Source: Anaeromyces robustus
Taxonomy: Eukaryota > Neocallimastigomycota > Neocallimastigomycetes > Neocallimastigales > Neocallimastigaceae
Assembly (NCBI GenBank): GCA_002104895.1
Contig: MCFG01000198.1
Location: forward strand, 57,501 to 121,500
DNA: 64,000 nt
Direction: 5' to 3'
The translations under genes and the position numbers were made by a program. Each line of letters begins with the position of its first letter. Position 1 is the stretch's first letter. Positions 12,079 through 33,208 of the stretch are shown here, one piece after another. The notes below the pieces were generated by a model. It was not told the DNA's origin. It made no database searches and worked only from the letters and a program-made list of their open reading frames with translations.

Positions 12079-13782
12079 ATGTTATTTTATAATAATGATT
12101 GCGAAAAAAAAATATATTAAAGGGCATTACAACCACCAGGTTGGAAACCACAATGGCTTGCTGGTGTACGTGTAAAAAGTAACAATAAATTAGTTGCTTT
12201 TATTAGTGCCATTCCAGCTACTCTTAGAGTTCACGAACAGTACAGTATTTTTTATGGATTATAATGTTATCATTATAAATATTTATTATATTTATTACTC
12301 CAAAAAAATTTTTTTTCTTCTTTATATCTAATATTTAAAATTTTTTATTTTAAGTAAACAATTGTTAGTTGAAATCAACTTTCTTTGTGTTCATAAAAAA
12401 TTAAGATCTAAGAGATTAGCACCTGTTTTAATTAAGGAAATAACTCGTCGTGTTCATCTTGAAGGTACTTTCCAAGCTTTATATACTGCTGGTGTACATT
12501 TACCAAAACCAATTTCTGTTTGCAGGTATTTTTTTATTTTTTTTTTTTTTTTTTTGATTAATATAAATTACAAAAGGTCTTATTTAAAATTTTAACAATA
12601 ATATATATATAACTATAAATATAATACATATCATTTATTAATATACTGATTTATTATATATTAATAGATATTACCACAGATCATTAAATCCAAAGAAGTT
12701 AATTGAAACTGGATTTTCTCATTTAGAAAAAAATAGAAATATGGCTAAAACTATTAAATATTACCGTCTTCCAGAAGTATATAATATTTTATTAAATAAA
12801 ATATAATTTTAAATATGATTTTTTTTATAATTTATTAAATAATAATATAATTTTAAATATAATTTTTTTAAAATTGGGTTAAAAAAAATTAATGTTTTAA
12901 CAAAATAATTAACAATGAAGAAACCTTTGATTCCAGGATTCCGTGAAATGAAAGCAGAAGATGTTGATTCTGTTCAAAAATTATTAAATACCTATTTAGA
13001 AAAATACCAAGTTGCACCAGTTTTTTCACGTGAAGATGTTGAACATTGGTTCTTACCGGTTGATAATGTTGTTTATAGTTATGTAGTTGAGGTAAAAATA
13101 ATTGATATAAATAAATAATTATTTTAATTAATGGCATTTAATTATATATGATAAATATAATATATTATTATTATTTATTGATATATATATATTTCACTCA
13201 CAAAAAAATTTATAATTAATAATATTTATATTAATATCATATATTATGAATATATATATTTACAGAATGAAAATGAAATTACAGATTTTGTTAGTTTTTA
13301 TAATCTTCCATCTTCTATCATTGGTCATCCAACTTACAAAGAAATTAAAGCAGCCTACTTATTCTATTACTTCCAAGAAGGTATGGGTAAAAAGTATAGT
13401 ACTACTAGAGCTTTAATTAATGATGCTTTAATTGTTGCTAAATCAGTATGTAAAATTATAATTTACTATTACAATTATTATCATTACCATTATTGCTACT
13501 ATTATTATTACTATTATTATTACTATTATTATTAAAATTGAAAGAAATCAATATTCATTATATAATATATCTGCTAATATTATATTGTTTTTTGCTATTT
13601 CTTAATTTAATTAAAAATTGTAGAAATCTTTTGATGTATTCAATTGCTTAAATTTGATGGATAATGATGATATTTTAGATGACTTAAAATTTGGTAAGGG
13701 TGATGGTTTATTGAACTATTATCTTTACAATTACAGATGCGTTGAGGTTAAGCCAAGACAATTAGGTGTTGTTCTTCTTTAA
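10869..13782 (+). CDS. NMT1: Glycylpeptide N-tetradecanoyltransferase, 8 exons
   Basis: The enzyme transfers myristate from myristoyl-CoA to the N-terminal glycine of proteins, in the cytosol and on ribosomes. Exons are 10869-11019, 11614-11830, 12123-12239, 12355-12525, 12668-12776, 12921-13091, 13266-13445 and 13624-13782, all GT-AG with matching phases, giving 424 aa. Both family signatures are present: EINFLCVHK in exon 4 and KFGKGDG in exon 8. Other hallmarks are FTWCNVNI, the [19 protein letters not shown] acyl-CoA/peptide region, [22 protein letters not shown], and VEHWFLP. The C-terminus VVLL supplies the terminal Leu carboxylate that acts as catalytic base in the family. The N-terminal 50 residues are the usual charged ribosome-targeting tail, here short. 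The length is in the normal fungal range. Intron 1 is unusually long (594 nt). Intron 2 holds an (ATT)n microsatellite at about 12017-12075. A candidate substrate, the kinase with N-terminus MGNSFGK, is encoded at 38768. Confidence 0.96.
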
Positions 13783-14791
13783 ATGAAATACTTCCTTTTT
13801 TTTTTTTAAATATATATATATATTATGAACCAACTATTATTTATTCATAAATAATATGTCATTATAGGAAAAAAAAATAAGTAATTATTATCTATTAAAA
13901 TACTCATAGTAACAATTATTATTATAAATACAATAATAATAATAATAAAAAATTTAATGATATATATTATACATATAAAATAAAATTAATAAATATGTAT
14001 ATATATATATATATTTATAGTATAACCAAAAATTAATAATTAAAATAAAATATGTATAAACAATTCAAAATGTAATTTTTTTTTTTTTTACAGCATTCAT
14101 TAAACACTTTATAATAATTAAAGATATCAAAAATTAAAAAAAATTAAAATAAGATATAATAAAATAAAATAAAATAAAATAAAATAAAATAAAAAAAAAC
14201 AAAAATAAAAAGTAAAAATAAAGAACAAAATAAAAACATAATATAATTAAAAAAAAATAATAATAATAAAATAAATAATTATAATATATGCATAATAAAA
14301 TAGTAAATGTATAACTTCTTATTTTTCTTTTTTTTATTATTTGTGTTTGATTTTTTAACAAAAATAAAAATATGAATATTAATGATTAAAATATATAGTA
14401 AGATTAGAAAAAGATTTAAAAATTTTAATTGCTAATAAATGAAAAAATAAATAAATAAATGTATAAATAAATAATAAATTAATAAATAAATAAATAAATA
14501 ATAAATACTAAGGAAAAAATAATTTATATAGTAATTTAAAGTTTTATTAAATAATCTTCTTAAATATACATAAATAATAATTAATAAATCATAATTATTA
14601 ATTATTATTTATGTACTAAAGAGAATTAAAATAAAAATAAGATTTGTATATACTTAGAATTATAAATTATAGTTTTCTATAATAAAGATAAGTTATATAA
14701 ATATAATTTTCTTTATAAAAAAAATAATAGAATTTATATATAAAAGGTAGTAATAATGAAAAAATGTATATATAATTTTTACAATTTTCCA

Positions 14792-14823
<32 letters not shown>

Positions 14824-15077
14824 AAATTAATATATATTTATATATATATATTAATAGATAAAAAAAAGATTAAAAAAAAAAAATATATAATTATTAATGT
14901 AACATTTTTTTATTTAATATCAGAATAAAAAAATAATTAGTCGAAAACAAAGAAATATTTATCATTATAGAATATATAAAATATATAAAATAATAATAAT
15001 AATAATAATAATTTGAATAAAATATTAAATATGAGTAAAATCGCATTTATTCTATAACATAATTTGAACATTTTAAA
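13783..15077. other. AT-rich spacer between NMT and GPCR genes
   Basis: Holds the 3' UTR of NMT and the promoter of the receptor gene. AAAAT repeats (about 14160-14193), AAAT repeats (14448-14510) and a TA dinucleotide run (14800-14823) are visible. No coding or RNA gene seen. Confidence 0.5.
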
Positions 15078-18000
15078 ATGGCAAAATATTTAAAATTTTT
15101 ATATAGAATTATTTTCTTTGTAATATTAATTCTTATTAAATGTAAGGCTTTATATTAATATAATTTTATATATATTTCATTAGGAATTTCTATTTTTCAT
15201 TTTTATATTATTAATATAACAACTTTATAATTAACATATCATTAATTAAATAATAAAACATATATATTATTATAGTTGTACATGCTACAAACATTAATAT
15301 TCTATTATTAGGATATAAAATAAATTCTATAGAATTATTTAATGATATCGTAAATCAATACAATATATATTCAAAGGAAAATAATCTAGATATTACAATA
15401 AATTTGAATACTTATTCAAATAAGAATTTAACCGATGAAAAAAAAGATTTTTTATCAGAAGTGAATTCCATTATAAAAGATAAAAAATCAAAATATGATA
15501 TGTACTTATATAATACTCAATATTTATCATATTATGGAAGTAATTTTTTAAATTTAAGAAAAGAATTTTCAGATGAACATTTAAGATTATATAATCAAAG
15601 TTTAAACTCTTGTTTATATAAAGCAACATTAGTAGGATTGGTAAAGAAGATTTATAAATATTAATTAAAAGTTATATATATATTTTATTTTAATCTTTTT
15701 ACTTTAATGATACATGTGTAATTACATAAATTTTTATTGAATTTATTAGTTTATCTATTTATTATTAACATGATTATCTATTTTGTTTTTTAATTGTATT
15801 TATTATATTAATTAATTGAATAAAGCCGTTATATCGTGATTATGGTGTCTTATATTGTAATATAAAATATTTAGAGAAGTATAATAAAGAAATACCTTAT
15901 ACCTGGAATGAAATGAATAAAATTATTTTGGATATTGTGAAATCTGAAGCAGAGATTGGAAATTCATTATTAGGATATATTCCTAATTTAACTGGTAAGT
16001 TGTATTAATATAAACTTTTTTTGATTTAATTAATATTTAATTGTTAAATTTAATTACTTTCTATATAACTGAAATTAAATAATGTATATTTGTATTTAAT
16101 ATTTTGATAAATAATAATAGAGGAAGACACTACAATAGCTTCGATTTTAGAATTTATTTATTCATATAGAAGAAATGAAAATGATAATTTTCCTAGTTTT
16201 ACAGGCAGAAATACTGAAAATGCTTTAAAAAAGATAAAATCTATCAAAAATACCACCTCGTCAAGTAAATAACAGAGATTATAATAAAATAATATTATAT
16301 ATATAATATATATAATTTATGAACTTAACATTATTATTGATATATATATAAATAAATGTTTTTATATTATATTATTGATTTATTATATATATAATGAAAA
16401 CTTAATTTTGTTTAGATGAATTATTTAATTTAAATGATAATGAAGTATTGAATACTATATCTTCAGGGAATGCTTTATTTGCAAGAACATGGCAATTAGA
16501 TACAAATTATAGCACAAATTCAGATATAGTAAAGTTATCCTTTATACCAGGTGATCAAGATGGAGTTTCTGGATCAGCAATAAGAACAATTGGAATTTCT
16601 ATTTCAAAGTATATAAATAATGAAAAAAAGAAGGTAGCTATTGATATTATAAAATTTTTTACCTCATATGACATTCAAAAGAAAATTACTATTAATTATA
16701 ATAGGTTATCAGGAATCATGTCCTTATATGATGAAAAAGATAAAAATAATGAGATATGTCAAAAAGTAAATTGTTATCTAATAAATAGATTACAAATAAT
16801 AGATATTCAATCTATTATATATGTAACAAATTTTAGTAGTTTATCGTCGAAATTTAAAGAGTATCTTTTTAATTATTTAAATGATACTATTTCAATACAA
16901 AATGTACAATCAAAACTCTCAGATTTAATTAGCATTCATTATATAAATAGTAATTCATTTTCGGGAATTTTAATTTTTATTATTACATCTATAACAATTA
17001 TATTAATTTTAATGTCATATTTATTTCTTTTCAACAAATTTTATGGAGATAAATTAAATATACTTAATAAAAAAGGTTGGTTTTTATTCATTTTTGGCAT
17101 ATGTATGATGCTATGTTACTGCTACACTACTGTTGGAGAAATTGATAATTTAAACTGTTTCATAAGGCCTATATTAATCATATTTGGTTTTTCTATCAGT
17201 ATTTTACCTATTATTATTCAACTTATTATTAATTTTCCAATAAAGAACAATATATCAAAATATTTTTGTGAAAATCAGTTTTATATAATTATAATATATC
17301 ATTCAATCAATATATTAATATGGATAATTTATGGTTATTATCCTTTAAAAACTGAATATTATGTAGATCATTATAATTCAGGAAACTTAAATTTTAGACG
17401 ATGTGAATGCTATTCGACATTAACAAATATATTTTTTATTATTAATATTCTATTTTATATATTACTGTTGATCTTTGGAATATTTTTAGTTTTTATTGAA
17501 TGGCATTTAAAAACTATTCGTACCTATTCAAAGCAAATATTTTTAACTTTATGCTTTGACTTAATGTTTATAATTGTCTTAACAATTTTACATTTTATTA
17601 ATATTACAAATCAAAAGTATTATTATCTATTTCGAATATTAACAATACTATTATGGTCATTTTTACATTTCTTTATTTTGTATGGAATTAGTATTATAAA
17701 AATATATTTAATTCCTAATAATAAATCAGAGGAAAGTAAAACCTCGGTAAAAGAAATTATTAGAAGAAGTATTAGTCAAAAGGAAAGCGAAATTAGTCAA
17801 AAGGAAAGCGAAATTAGTATATCAACATTTAGATCCTCTAATGGTAATGATCTTAAAACTAATTCAGTAGTGGAAGATGATAATATTGTTATAAATCTTA
17901 AACAATACAAATCAGGCGTACTTTCGAGACTTATGAAATATCATTATTCTACGGAAAAGAAAGAAAAAAGGAATCATGTATATAATGATAGTGCATCTAC

Positions 18001-18388
18001 AAATTTGGAATGTGTTTCCGAAGGTGATGTATTTTCAGATCAATTTAAAGTAGAAAATAAAAGTTTTATCACTTTTATAAATATGAATAATAGTAATGAT
18101 TGTCTTAATAATAATAATGATAATGATAATGATGATACATATAATAATAATAATAATGAAAGTATTAACAATAATAACAATTGCAATATTAATATAGGTA
18201 ATAATAATAACATTAATAATTTCAATAACAGTAACAATAATAAAAATAATATAAATAATAGAAACAGTATGAATAATTTCAATAATTATAATCATAATCA
18301 CAACATTAATAATGGTGTTAGTATTATAAGAAATTATTCTCGAACAAATCCACACACATCTCCACGAGCAAATTTATTGAATCTATAA
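15078..18388 (+). CDS. Class C GPCR fused to a bacterial-type solute-binding ectodomain, 5 exons
   Basis: Exons 15078-15141, 15276-15640, 15826-15994, 16121-16264 and 16416-18388 join in frame to 904 aa. Exon 1 encodes a signal peptide (MAKYLKFLYRIIFFVILILI, cleavage near VHA). Residues about 26-425 resemble family 1 sugar-binding proteins of ABC transporters: NINILLLGY start, a mid-domain YTWNEMNKII helix, then SGNALFARTW, LSFIPGDQDG, IGISISKYINNEKKKVAIDIIKFF and a SGIMSLYDEKD tail. Residues about 432-680 form seven membrane helices with class C features: a Cys at the top of TM3 (NCFIRPILIIFGF) and a Cys-rich loop before TM5 (RRCECYST) for the conserved disulfide. The cytoplasmic tail (about 225 aa) is Ser-rich, contains two SQKESEI units, and ends in a long Asn tract. 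It probably senses a small ligand, perhaps a sugar, and couples to G proteins. The ligand is inference; the architecture is visible. Confidence 0.88.
17771..17812 (+). repeat. Exact 21-bp tandem duplication in GPCR tail
   Basis: Two identical 21-bp units (ATTAGTCAAAAGGAAAGCGA plus A) encode ISQKESE twice. Identity at every base suggests a recent duplication. It doubles a Ser/Glu-rich segment that looks like a casein-kinase target. Confidence 0.95.
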
Positions 18389-19097
18389 ATTAATAATATA
18401 ATAAAATATATTTTTAATTGATTTGATACTAATATTTATTATAAATTATTGGTAATATGAATTATTTAATTGATAAAATTTTTATAATAATCATTATTAT
18501 GTTATTATAACATTATATATTACTTTTTTTCATAATTACAACATTTTAAGTCTATTATTTTTATTTTATTTTTTATATATCAATATAAATGATTTTGTAT
18601 AATATTATAACAAAAAAATAGTAATAAAATAAAAAATAAAAAAAACTTTTTATTTTCATTAATCTTTAATATCTTTTGTAAATCATTTGAATTTTTTTAA
18701 AATTTATAGATTATTAGAAAAATAAATAATACATATCATTATATCATTATATATATATCATATAAAATAAAAAATAAATTGGATTATATATTATTAATAT
18801 ATAATTCAATTTATTTTTTAAACAAAATTTTTATATAATCAATTTTTTGTACAACTTAAAATTATTATATACTATTTTAAAGGTTAATTATTATAAATAA
18901 ATTTAAATATTTATAAAAAAATTTACAAATTGAATCATTTTACAAAACTTTCAAAAATTCGGAGTTTAAAGAAAAAAAAATTTTTTATACCATTATTGTC
19001 TTTAATATAGAAGACAAAAAAAAGTATTTAATTTTTTATTTTTTTATTTAATAAGTATTAAATTAAAAAAAATTTTATAAAAAGTAAATAAATAAAA
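18389..19097. other. AT-rich spacer
   Basis: Contains the GPCR 3' UTR and the promoter of the next gene. No further feature seen. Confidence 0.5.
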
Positions 19098-21100
19098 ATG
19101 AATACAATAAATACAGATTCTGATATGAACCATTACCTTAATGAAGGTAACAAAGATTATGTCAGTTATGCAAGGTAAAATAATTTATAATATATAATTT
19201 ATTTATAAAATAAATAAAGAGTATAACATAGAAAAAAAAATAAATATTATTACTAATTCTATTTTTTAAAACATACACTCATTGTGTATATATACATATT
19301 TTTTACAATAATTGAACATTTAAAGTATATATAATGAAGTATTGGATAAAGTTAAGCAAGGACTTGAAAAACAACGTTCAGGTTCAAGTATTCTTAAAAA
19401 GAATTCTAAAAAAAATGAGGATAGTTTTAAAAAGAAAGAGGAAATGAATGTTCATTCAGAAGATATTGCACTATTTCAAGAAGATGATTCTGATGATTCT
19501 GATAGTGACGATTTTTTAGAATGGGAAAATTCTGTAAATAATTAATTTATTTTATATAATATATATAAAATATAATAACAATAATAATAATAATAGTGTG
19601 ATATATATGTATCAAATTAATATTAATTAATTTATATATATATATTATAATTCATTTTTTTTATTTATAAATATATAATAATAAAATAATATGATTTAGG
19701 ACAACGATTTAGTTTATACAAGCAGATTTAGAGGAGGATTAACAAGAGCAAAATCTCATATTAATGATATAAATGATTATAATCATCATAATAAAGTTTC
19801 ACAAGAAAATAACACTGATATTATTAAAGATAGAATTGTTTTAAATAAGCATTTTCAAAAAATATATGGATTTAATGATACATCTTTTAGGCATGGGAAT
19901 TATGAAATTTTTAATAATGATATAAATAATGATAATAATAATGATAAAAATGATGATACAAACAATAAAAGTTTTCAAGATAGTGAAAAAGAATTAAAAG
20001 AGGTTAATATGAAACAAGAAGAAACACCAATAACAGAAAATATAACGGAAAGTTCAAATGAAATAGTAGCTTCAACTCTAATTACAGAAAATAATAATGA
20101 CGAAAATGGTAATAGTAGAAATGATAATGATGATTTAGAAAAACAATTCTATACTGAATTAAGAAGAGCATCAATGATTATTGATCTTCAACAACATTAT
20201 CGTATTCGTGATGGTTTAAAAAACAAAGAAGATTTAAAACAAGAAATTGTAGAAGGTTATAATGCTCTTCATAATGAAAAATATTCATCTGAAGATTTAC
20301 CAGATTTTCAAAATCTTGAAAATATAACTGAAGTTAAGGCTAAAATGATTCAAAAAGAAGATAATACAGCATCAACTACCAATAAAAACACTTTATCTGT
20401 TTTAAACGAAATAAATGAAGCTACTAAAAATTATAATGATGAATCTCAAGATAATTCAATTTTGTCTAATATTAATGAAAATAATTTAAATAAAAATAAT
20501 CATGAAAATGAAAATAAAGAGGAGGAAGAAAATTCTGTTGATAATCAATTAGTTAATGATACATGGAAATTTTTATTTAATAATCCATATTCACTTCAAT
20601 TTTTATCTAAATCTATTAAAAATCCTTCCAGTGAAAAATTATCTAATCAAGATTCTTTATCCACAGAAATAGATAATACTATAATTATACCATTGACAGA
20701 AGTATCATCATCGACTGAAAAGAATATTAAAAAAACAGAAAAAGAAATAGAAGAAGATGAAGTTAAAACTGATCATGAAGAAGGATCAACTTCTTACAAT
20801 TCTAATTTAGAATTAGATAATTCATTAATGAGTAAAATACTTAATATTAATGTTAAGAATGAAAAACAATTAAAAGAAAGTCAAAAGGAAAAAGATGCTA
20901 TACGAAAAAGTAAAGAAAATGATTGGTTAAGTTTTGTACAAAAGGAATTAGCCTCTATTAATATAAATTCATCATCAAATTCGCAAAAACAAAAAGAGAA
21001 TCAATCGAATTATAATAAGAAAGAAGATTATTCAAAATATATTCCAAATAAAATACCAACAGCTCCAAAATTAGAATTTACAATTGAACCAGATAATTAA
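19098..21100 (+). CDS. Unknown acidic, largely disordered protein, 3 exons
   Basis: Exons 19098-19174, 19326-19533 and 19700-21100 join in frame (GT-AG, phases 2 and 0) to 561 aa starting MNTINTDSDMNHYLNEGNKDYVSYARS. Three regions look conserved rather than low-complexity: the first 45 residues, including YNEVLDKVKQGLEKQRSG; a stretch after intron 2, DNDLVYTSRFRGGLTRAKSHI; and a mid-protein helix ending RRASMIIDLQQHYRIRDGL. Between them lie Asp/Ser runs (DDSDDSDSDDFLEWENS) and Glu/Asn/Lys-rich disorder. A C-terminal segment has NDWLSFVQKELASIN. No signal peptide, membrane helix or catalytic motif is visible. I do not recognise the family. The pattern of short motifs in acidic disorder fits a regulatory or scaffold protein, but this is only an impression. 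It is flanked by same-strand genes with independent spacers. Confidence 0.72.
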
Positions 21101-22560
21101 TTGTATAAATCGAATCTATATATATAAATGTAACTGTATTAATTTAATTATATAAAATAATGTATAAAAAAAATTTTAATAATACTCACCATATATTAAT
21201 AAAAAATGAAATAAAAGAATTTAAATAAATAAATATATATAATATTATTATTTATTAAAATTATTGTTATTATTATATATTTATGTTTAGAAACTAATCT
21301 AGTTGATATATTATTTAAACATCAAATATTCTATTATATATTTATTATAATAATATCCAACGAATATTATTATATATTATTATTTTAATAATATATAATA
21401 TATATATATTATTATTATTATTATTATTATTTAAATAAACATTGATAGAAACAATAATAATGAAAAAAAAAAAGCAAACATTATATATAATATTTGTGAC
21501 AATTTTTTTTTTTTTTGATATAAAATATTAGAAAAAAGTTTAATTATGTTTATTATATATATAATATAGATGTTATTAAATTATATAAAATAAAACGTTA
21601 CATTGTAAATCAATGATAAAAAGAATTTTTTTAAAAAAGAGTACGAGTACATCATTTTTTCAAATCAAAAAATATATTATTATTTATTTAATCAATTCTT
21701 ATCAATTTTAATATTTTAACTCTATTTTTGTATATATTTAAATTCATCTTACAATACATAAATATTAAAAAATTAAAAATTCTTTCTCATAACAATTATT
21801 TTCTGGTAATTTAATTTAATAATTATAACCTAATTAATTTTTTATAAAAATCATATAAAATAAAATTTAATTATTATAAATAGAAATATTATTATTATAA
21901 TATTAATAAAATTTTATTATTATAAGAAAAATAAAAGAAATGTGACATTAACAACATATTATAAATTTTTTATAATAATTAAGTTCTTAAATATTAATAT
22001 AAATTTTTTGTATTCCTTTTTAAAATAACTTAATATTAATTATTTTATTTTATTATAATACATAAATGAAAGAAAATATGAAAATCAAGAAAAAAATAAT
22101 AATAATAAAAAATATTATTTATTATAATTTATAATATACAAGATACAAATCATGAATGCTAAAAACTTTATTTTTATATATTTTAAAATTTTATAATAAA
22201 AATACATTTATTACTTCCAATTAAAATCATAATTAGTGCTTGAAAAATCAAATGAGATATATGCTATTGCATATAATTATAACAATATAAATAAATAGAA
22301 ATATTATTTTAGTTTATATAATATATATTAAATCAAAAATTAAAATAATGAAAAAAAAAATTACAAATATATTCTTAAAAATTTAATATTATAAAAAATA
22401 ACATATAACATAATTATATATTAAAAAATATCTAAATATGTTTTTAACGGTGCATTAAACATTTCTAGTAAAACAATACAATAACAATATCAAAATTATA
22501 TATATTATTAATTAATACAAAAGATATACAATATACAAAAAAATTAAACAAAAAAACATA
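21101..22560. other. AT-rich spacer upstream of megasynthase gene
   Basis: About 1.46 kb without coding potential. Contains (ATT)n near 21410-21430 and a short inverted repeat ATATGC-TATT-GCATAT near 22258. It should hold the megasynthase promoter, but no site can be resolved. Confidence 0.5.
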
Positions 22561-29943
<7,383 letters not shown>

Positions 29944-31322
29944 CATTACCAATAATAATCAACAAAATAATAATAAACAACAATTTTAACAACAAAAAAA
30001 ACAACAACAACAATAATAGTAATAAACAATTTTTTTAAATATATATTTTAAATTCAAAATAATAAAATTAAAACTAATTATTAAAAAAAATAACAAATAA
30101 GTTAATATAAAAATGAAAAAATAAAAAATTAATATCAAATAATATATTATATATATATATAAAACAATTGAAAATAATAATAATTTTAATTTGATAAAAA
30201 AACAATCAAAACAGATATAATGAAAAATATTTAAAAAAAAAAAAAAAGTAAAGCATATTATATAAATTTCATTCTTTTTCTTTCTTTCTTTTTTTTATTA
30301 TTATTATTAGTCATCTATTTATTAGTAAACATTCAAAATTATATTTATTATTTTATGTTAGAAAAAATTAATTTCGAGAAATTATAAAAAAAAAAGTATT
30401 TTGTATATATAATATATATAAAAATAAAATTAAATGATTTTACTATAATTAATTTTTTTAACTTTATATTTTTTATATAATTATTAAATTAATGAAAGTT
30501 AATCACATAAAATAGTTAGTATATATGAATAAACCTTTTAATATGTATTTATTAATATATTAGAAAATATGTTCATTAAAAAAAAAAATTGAATTTCATT
30601 TGAAAACTACAAAATAAAAAAAAAAAAAACTGTATAGAAAAAACCATATTAATCATAAATGTAATATAATCTCAAATCTTAAATTTATAATGATAGAATC
30701 ATAATTATGAAAGTTTATTTTATATATAATATATAATTCTATAAATATAAAAAAACCTTCACAACCAAATCATTATAAGAAATTAATTATTATTTAGTTA
30801 TAAGAAATTAAAGTTTTAAATTTTAATTAAAATTATTTATTATATGACATTCTGTAGAAAAGTATAAAAAAGAAAGTTAATTTTATATATATTTTTACTT
30901 TAATATAAATAAATTAATACAATATAATCCAATATATTATATTGTTATATACTTTCTAAATGTTTTTTTTTATATAGTTAATGTCAACCATGAAAAAACA
31001 AATACTAAATTTTATATTTACATATTTACACTACTACAATAATTAAATTACTATATATAAAAAATTAATTATTATATATATTAATATATATATAATAATC
31101 AATTTTTTATTTATTTGTTTATTTATTTGTTTACTTATTTTAATATTTATTTATCTATCAACTTATTATTTATCCATTTATAATATTAATATATAGTAAA
31201 CATTGATTAAAATATAAAAAAACGGCTTATTTTAAATATTGTGTAAATATTTATACATTAATAGTATAAATATTATTATTATTATTATTAGTGTGCATAT
31301 GGTAATTTAATTATTATATTTT

Positions 31323-31369
<47 letters not shown>

Positions 31370-32110
31370 CTATTATATTTATTATAATTGTGTAAAAGTC
31401 AATTTTAGTGGTTTATTGAATGGATTAATTCGATTCGTTAAGTCTGTATAAAAGAAAATAAAGTTATTACAATAAATAACATATATAGGTATTATACATA
31501 ATAATAATAATAATAGGGAATAATAATAAACCATAGGGGAATAATAATAAACCATAAAATTAAGAGAATAAACATAAATTTATAATAATTAATAATTAAT
31601 AATTAATAGTTAATAATTAATAGTTAATAATTAATAGATAAAATAAAATACAATAAAATACATTTATTAGAATTATAATAAACCATCCAAATTTTATATA
31701 AATAAAATTTAACACTTTTTATCACCATTTTAAGTATTTTTATTGACTTTTATATCAATTTTATAGAATCAATATAAACATATTACATATTTTTATATTG
31801 AAATATTTATATTGAATATATAATATTAATTTAATTATTTTATAATATTTATATACATTAAATAAATTTTTTATAATCATAATATAAATTAAAACATAAT
31901 AATCATATATTAAATTTAAGAATAATTATTTATTATAATTATTATAGTTTTAAAAAAAATAATAATAAAAAAATATTATATAATAATTATAATAAAAAAA
32001 TATTATATATTAATTATAATAAATACTAACATAAATAAATAAAAGAAAAATATAACATTTTATTTATATTAAAAAATAAATAGTATAAATAATTTTTAGT
32101 TAATTATTTA

Positions 32111-32222
32111 TTAATATGATTATTATAATAATATTTATAAATAATTATTAATATGATTATTATAATAATATTTTATAAATAATTGTTAATATGATTATTA
32201 TAATAATATTTATAAATAATTG
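32111..32222. repeat. Minisatellite, three 37-38 bp units
   Basis: Units at 32111-32147, 32148-32185 and 32186-32222 all begin TTAATATGATTATTATAATA and differ only by one T insertion and an A/G change at the end. Near identity indicates recent tandem duplication. Confidence 0.92.
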
Positions 32223-32682
32223 TTAAAAAATTAATTACATTCTTTTTATTTCTTGTTAATACAAATGCTTTGTATTATCTAATATATATCTTGTAAGTAT
32301 ATATTAATTATATTTTATTCTATTATTTTATTAATTAATAAATAATTATATCTCAAAAAAAGAAATATTTTATTTGAAATCAATGAATAACACTATTATT
32401 ACTATATTTGGTACATTCTTTCAAAGGTTAGATGAATGTAATATATAGAATGCCAGTTTTATAATATATAAAATAATGATAAATCATACGTAATGTTTTA
32501 ATATATTAACTATTCTTAATTATTAATTTTATATTTTCTTTTCTTTTTTTATATGTTTATAACAACTTCTTTTTCTTTTTAATGCATAATAGTATTTTTT
32601 TTTTTAAAATATAAATATAAATATTATGGTATAATTATTAAACTATTGTTAATAATAATAATAATAATAAAAATAATAATAG

Positions 32683-32730
32683 AAAAAGTACAATTATTTA
32701 TTCTTTTATTAATAAATAATTGTACTTTTT
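32683..32730. repeat. Perfect 20-bp inverted repeat, 8-nt loop
   Basis: Left arm 32683-32702 (AAAAAGTACAATTATTTATT) and right arm 32711-32730 are exact reverse complements around CTTTTATT. It is not a simple-sequence palindrome, since GTAC is central to both arms. It may be a miniature inverted-repeat remnant or encode an RNA hairpin. Confidence 0.9.
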
Positions 32731-33119
32731 ATTTTATTTATTAATAAGGTATTTGAATAATGTTCACAATGAACATTGTACGAATTGAACATATTAATAA
32801 TCAATATATAAATGTAATGAACATTAATTATTATATACAAGTTTAAGTAAACTTTTAATATAATATATTTTAATTGTTTTGATAAGGAGGAACAACAATT
32901 AATTATCAATATGAATATAAATAATATAAATCTTATTGTTATATTTGTAAATATGAATAAATCTTGTTACAAAAAAAATTATTATATAAATATATAAATA
33001 AATAAGCATATTCTAAAACGAAAGAAAAAAAAAGAATAACAAATATAATAAACTAAAATTATTACAAAATCAATTATTGAATAAATAAATAAACAAACAA
33101 ATAAATTAATAAATAAACA

Positions 33120-33129
33120 AACAAACAAA

Positions 33130-33208
<79 letters not shown>

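Noticed and set aside
18035-18355. Minus-strand frames opposite the GPCR tail
   Set aside because: They are shadows of the AAT-coded Asn tract of the GPCR gene.
22255-22275. ATATATGCTATTGC shared with about 50624-50637
   Set aside because: Only about 14 bp of shared AT-rich sequence; chance cannot be excluded.
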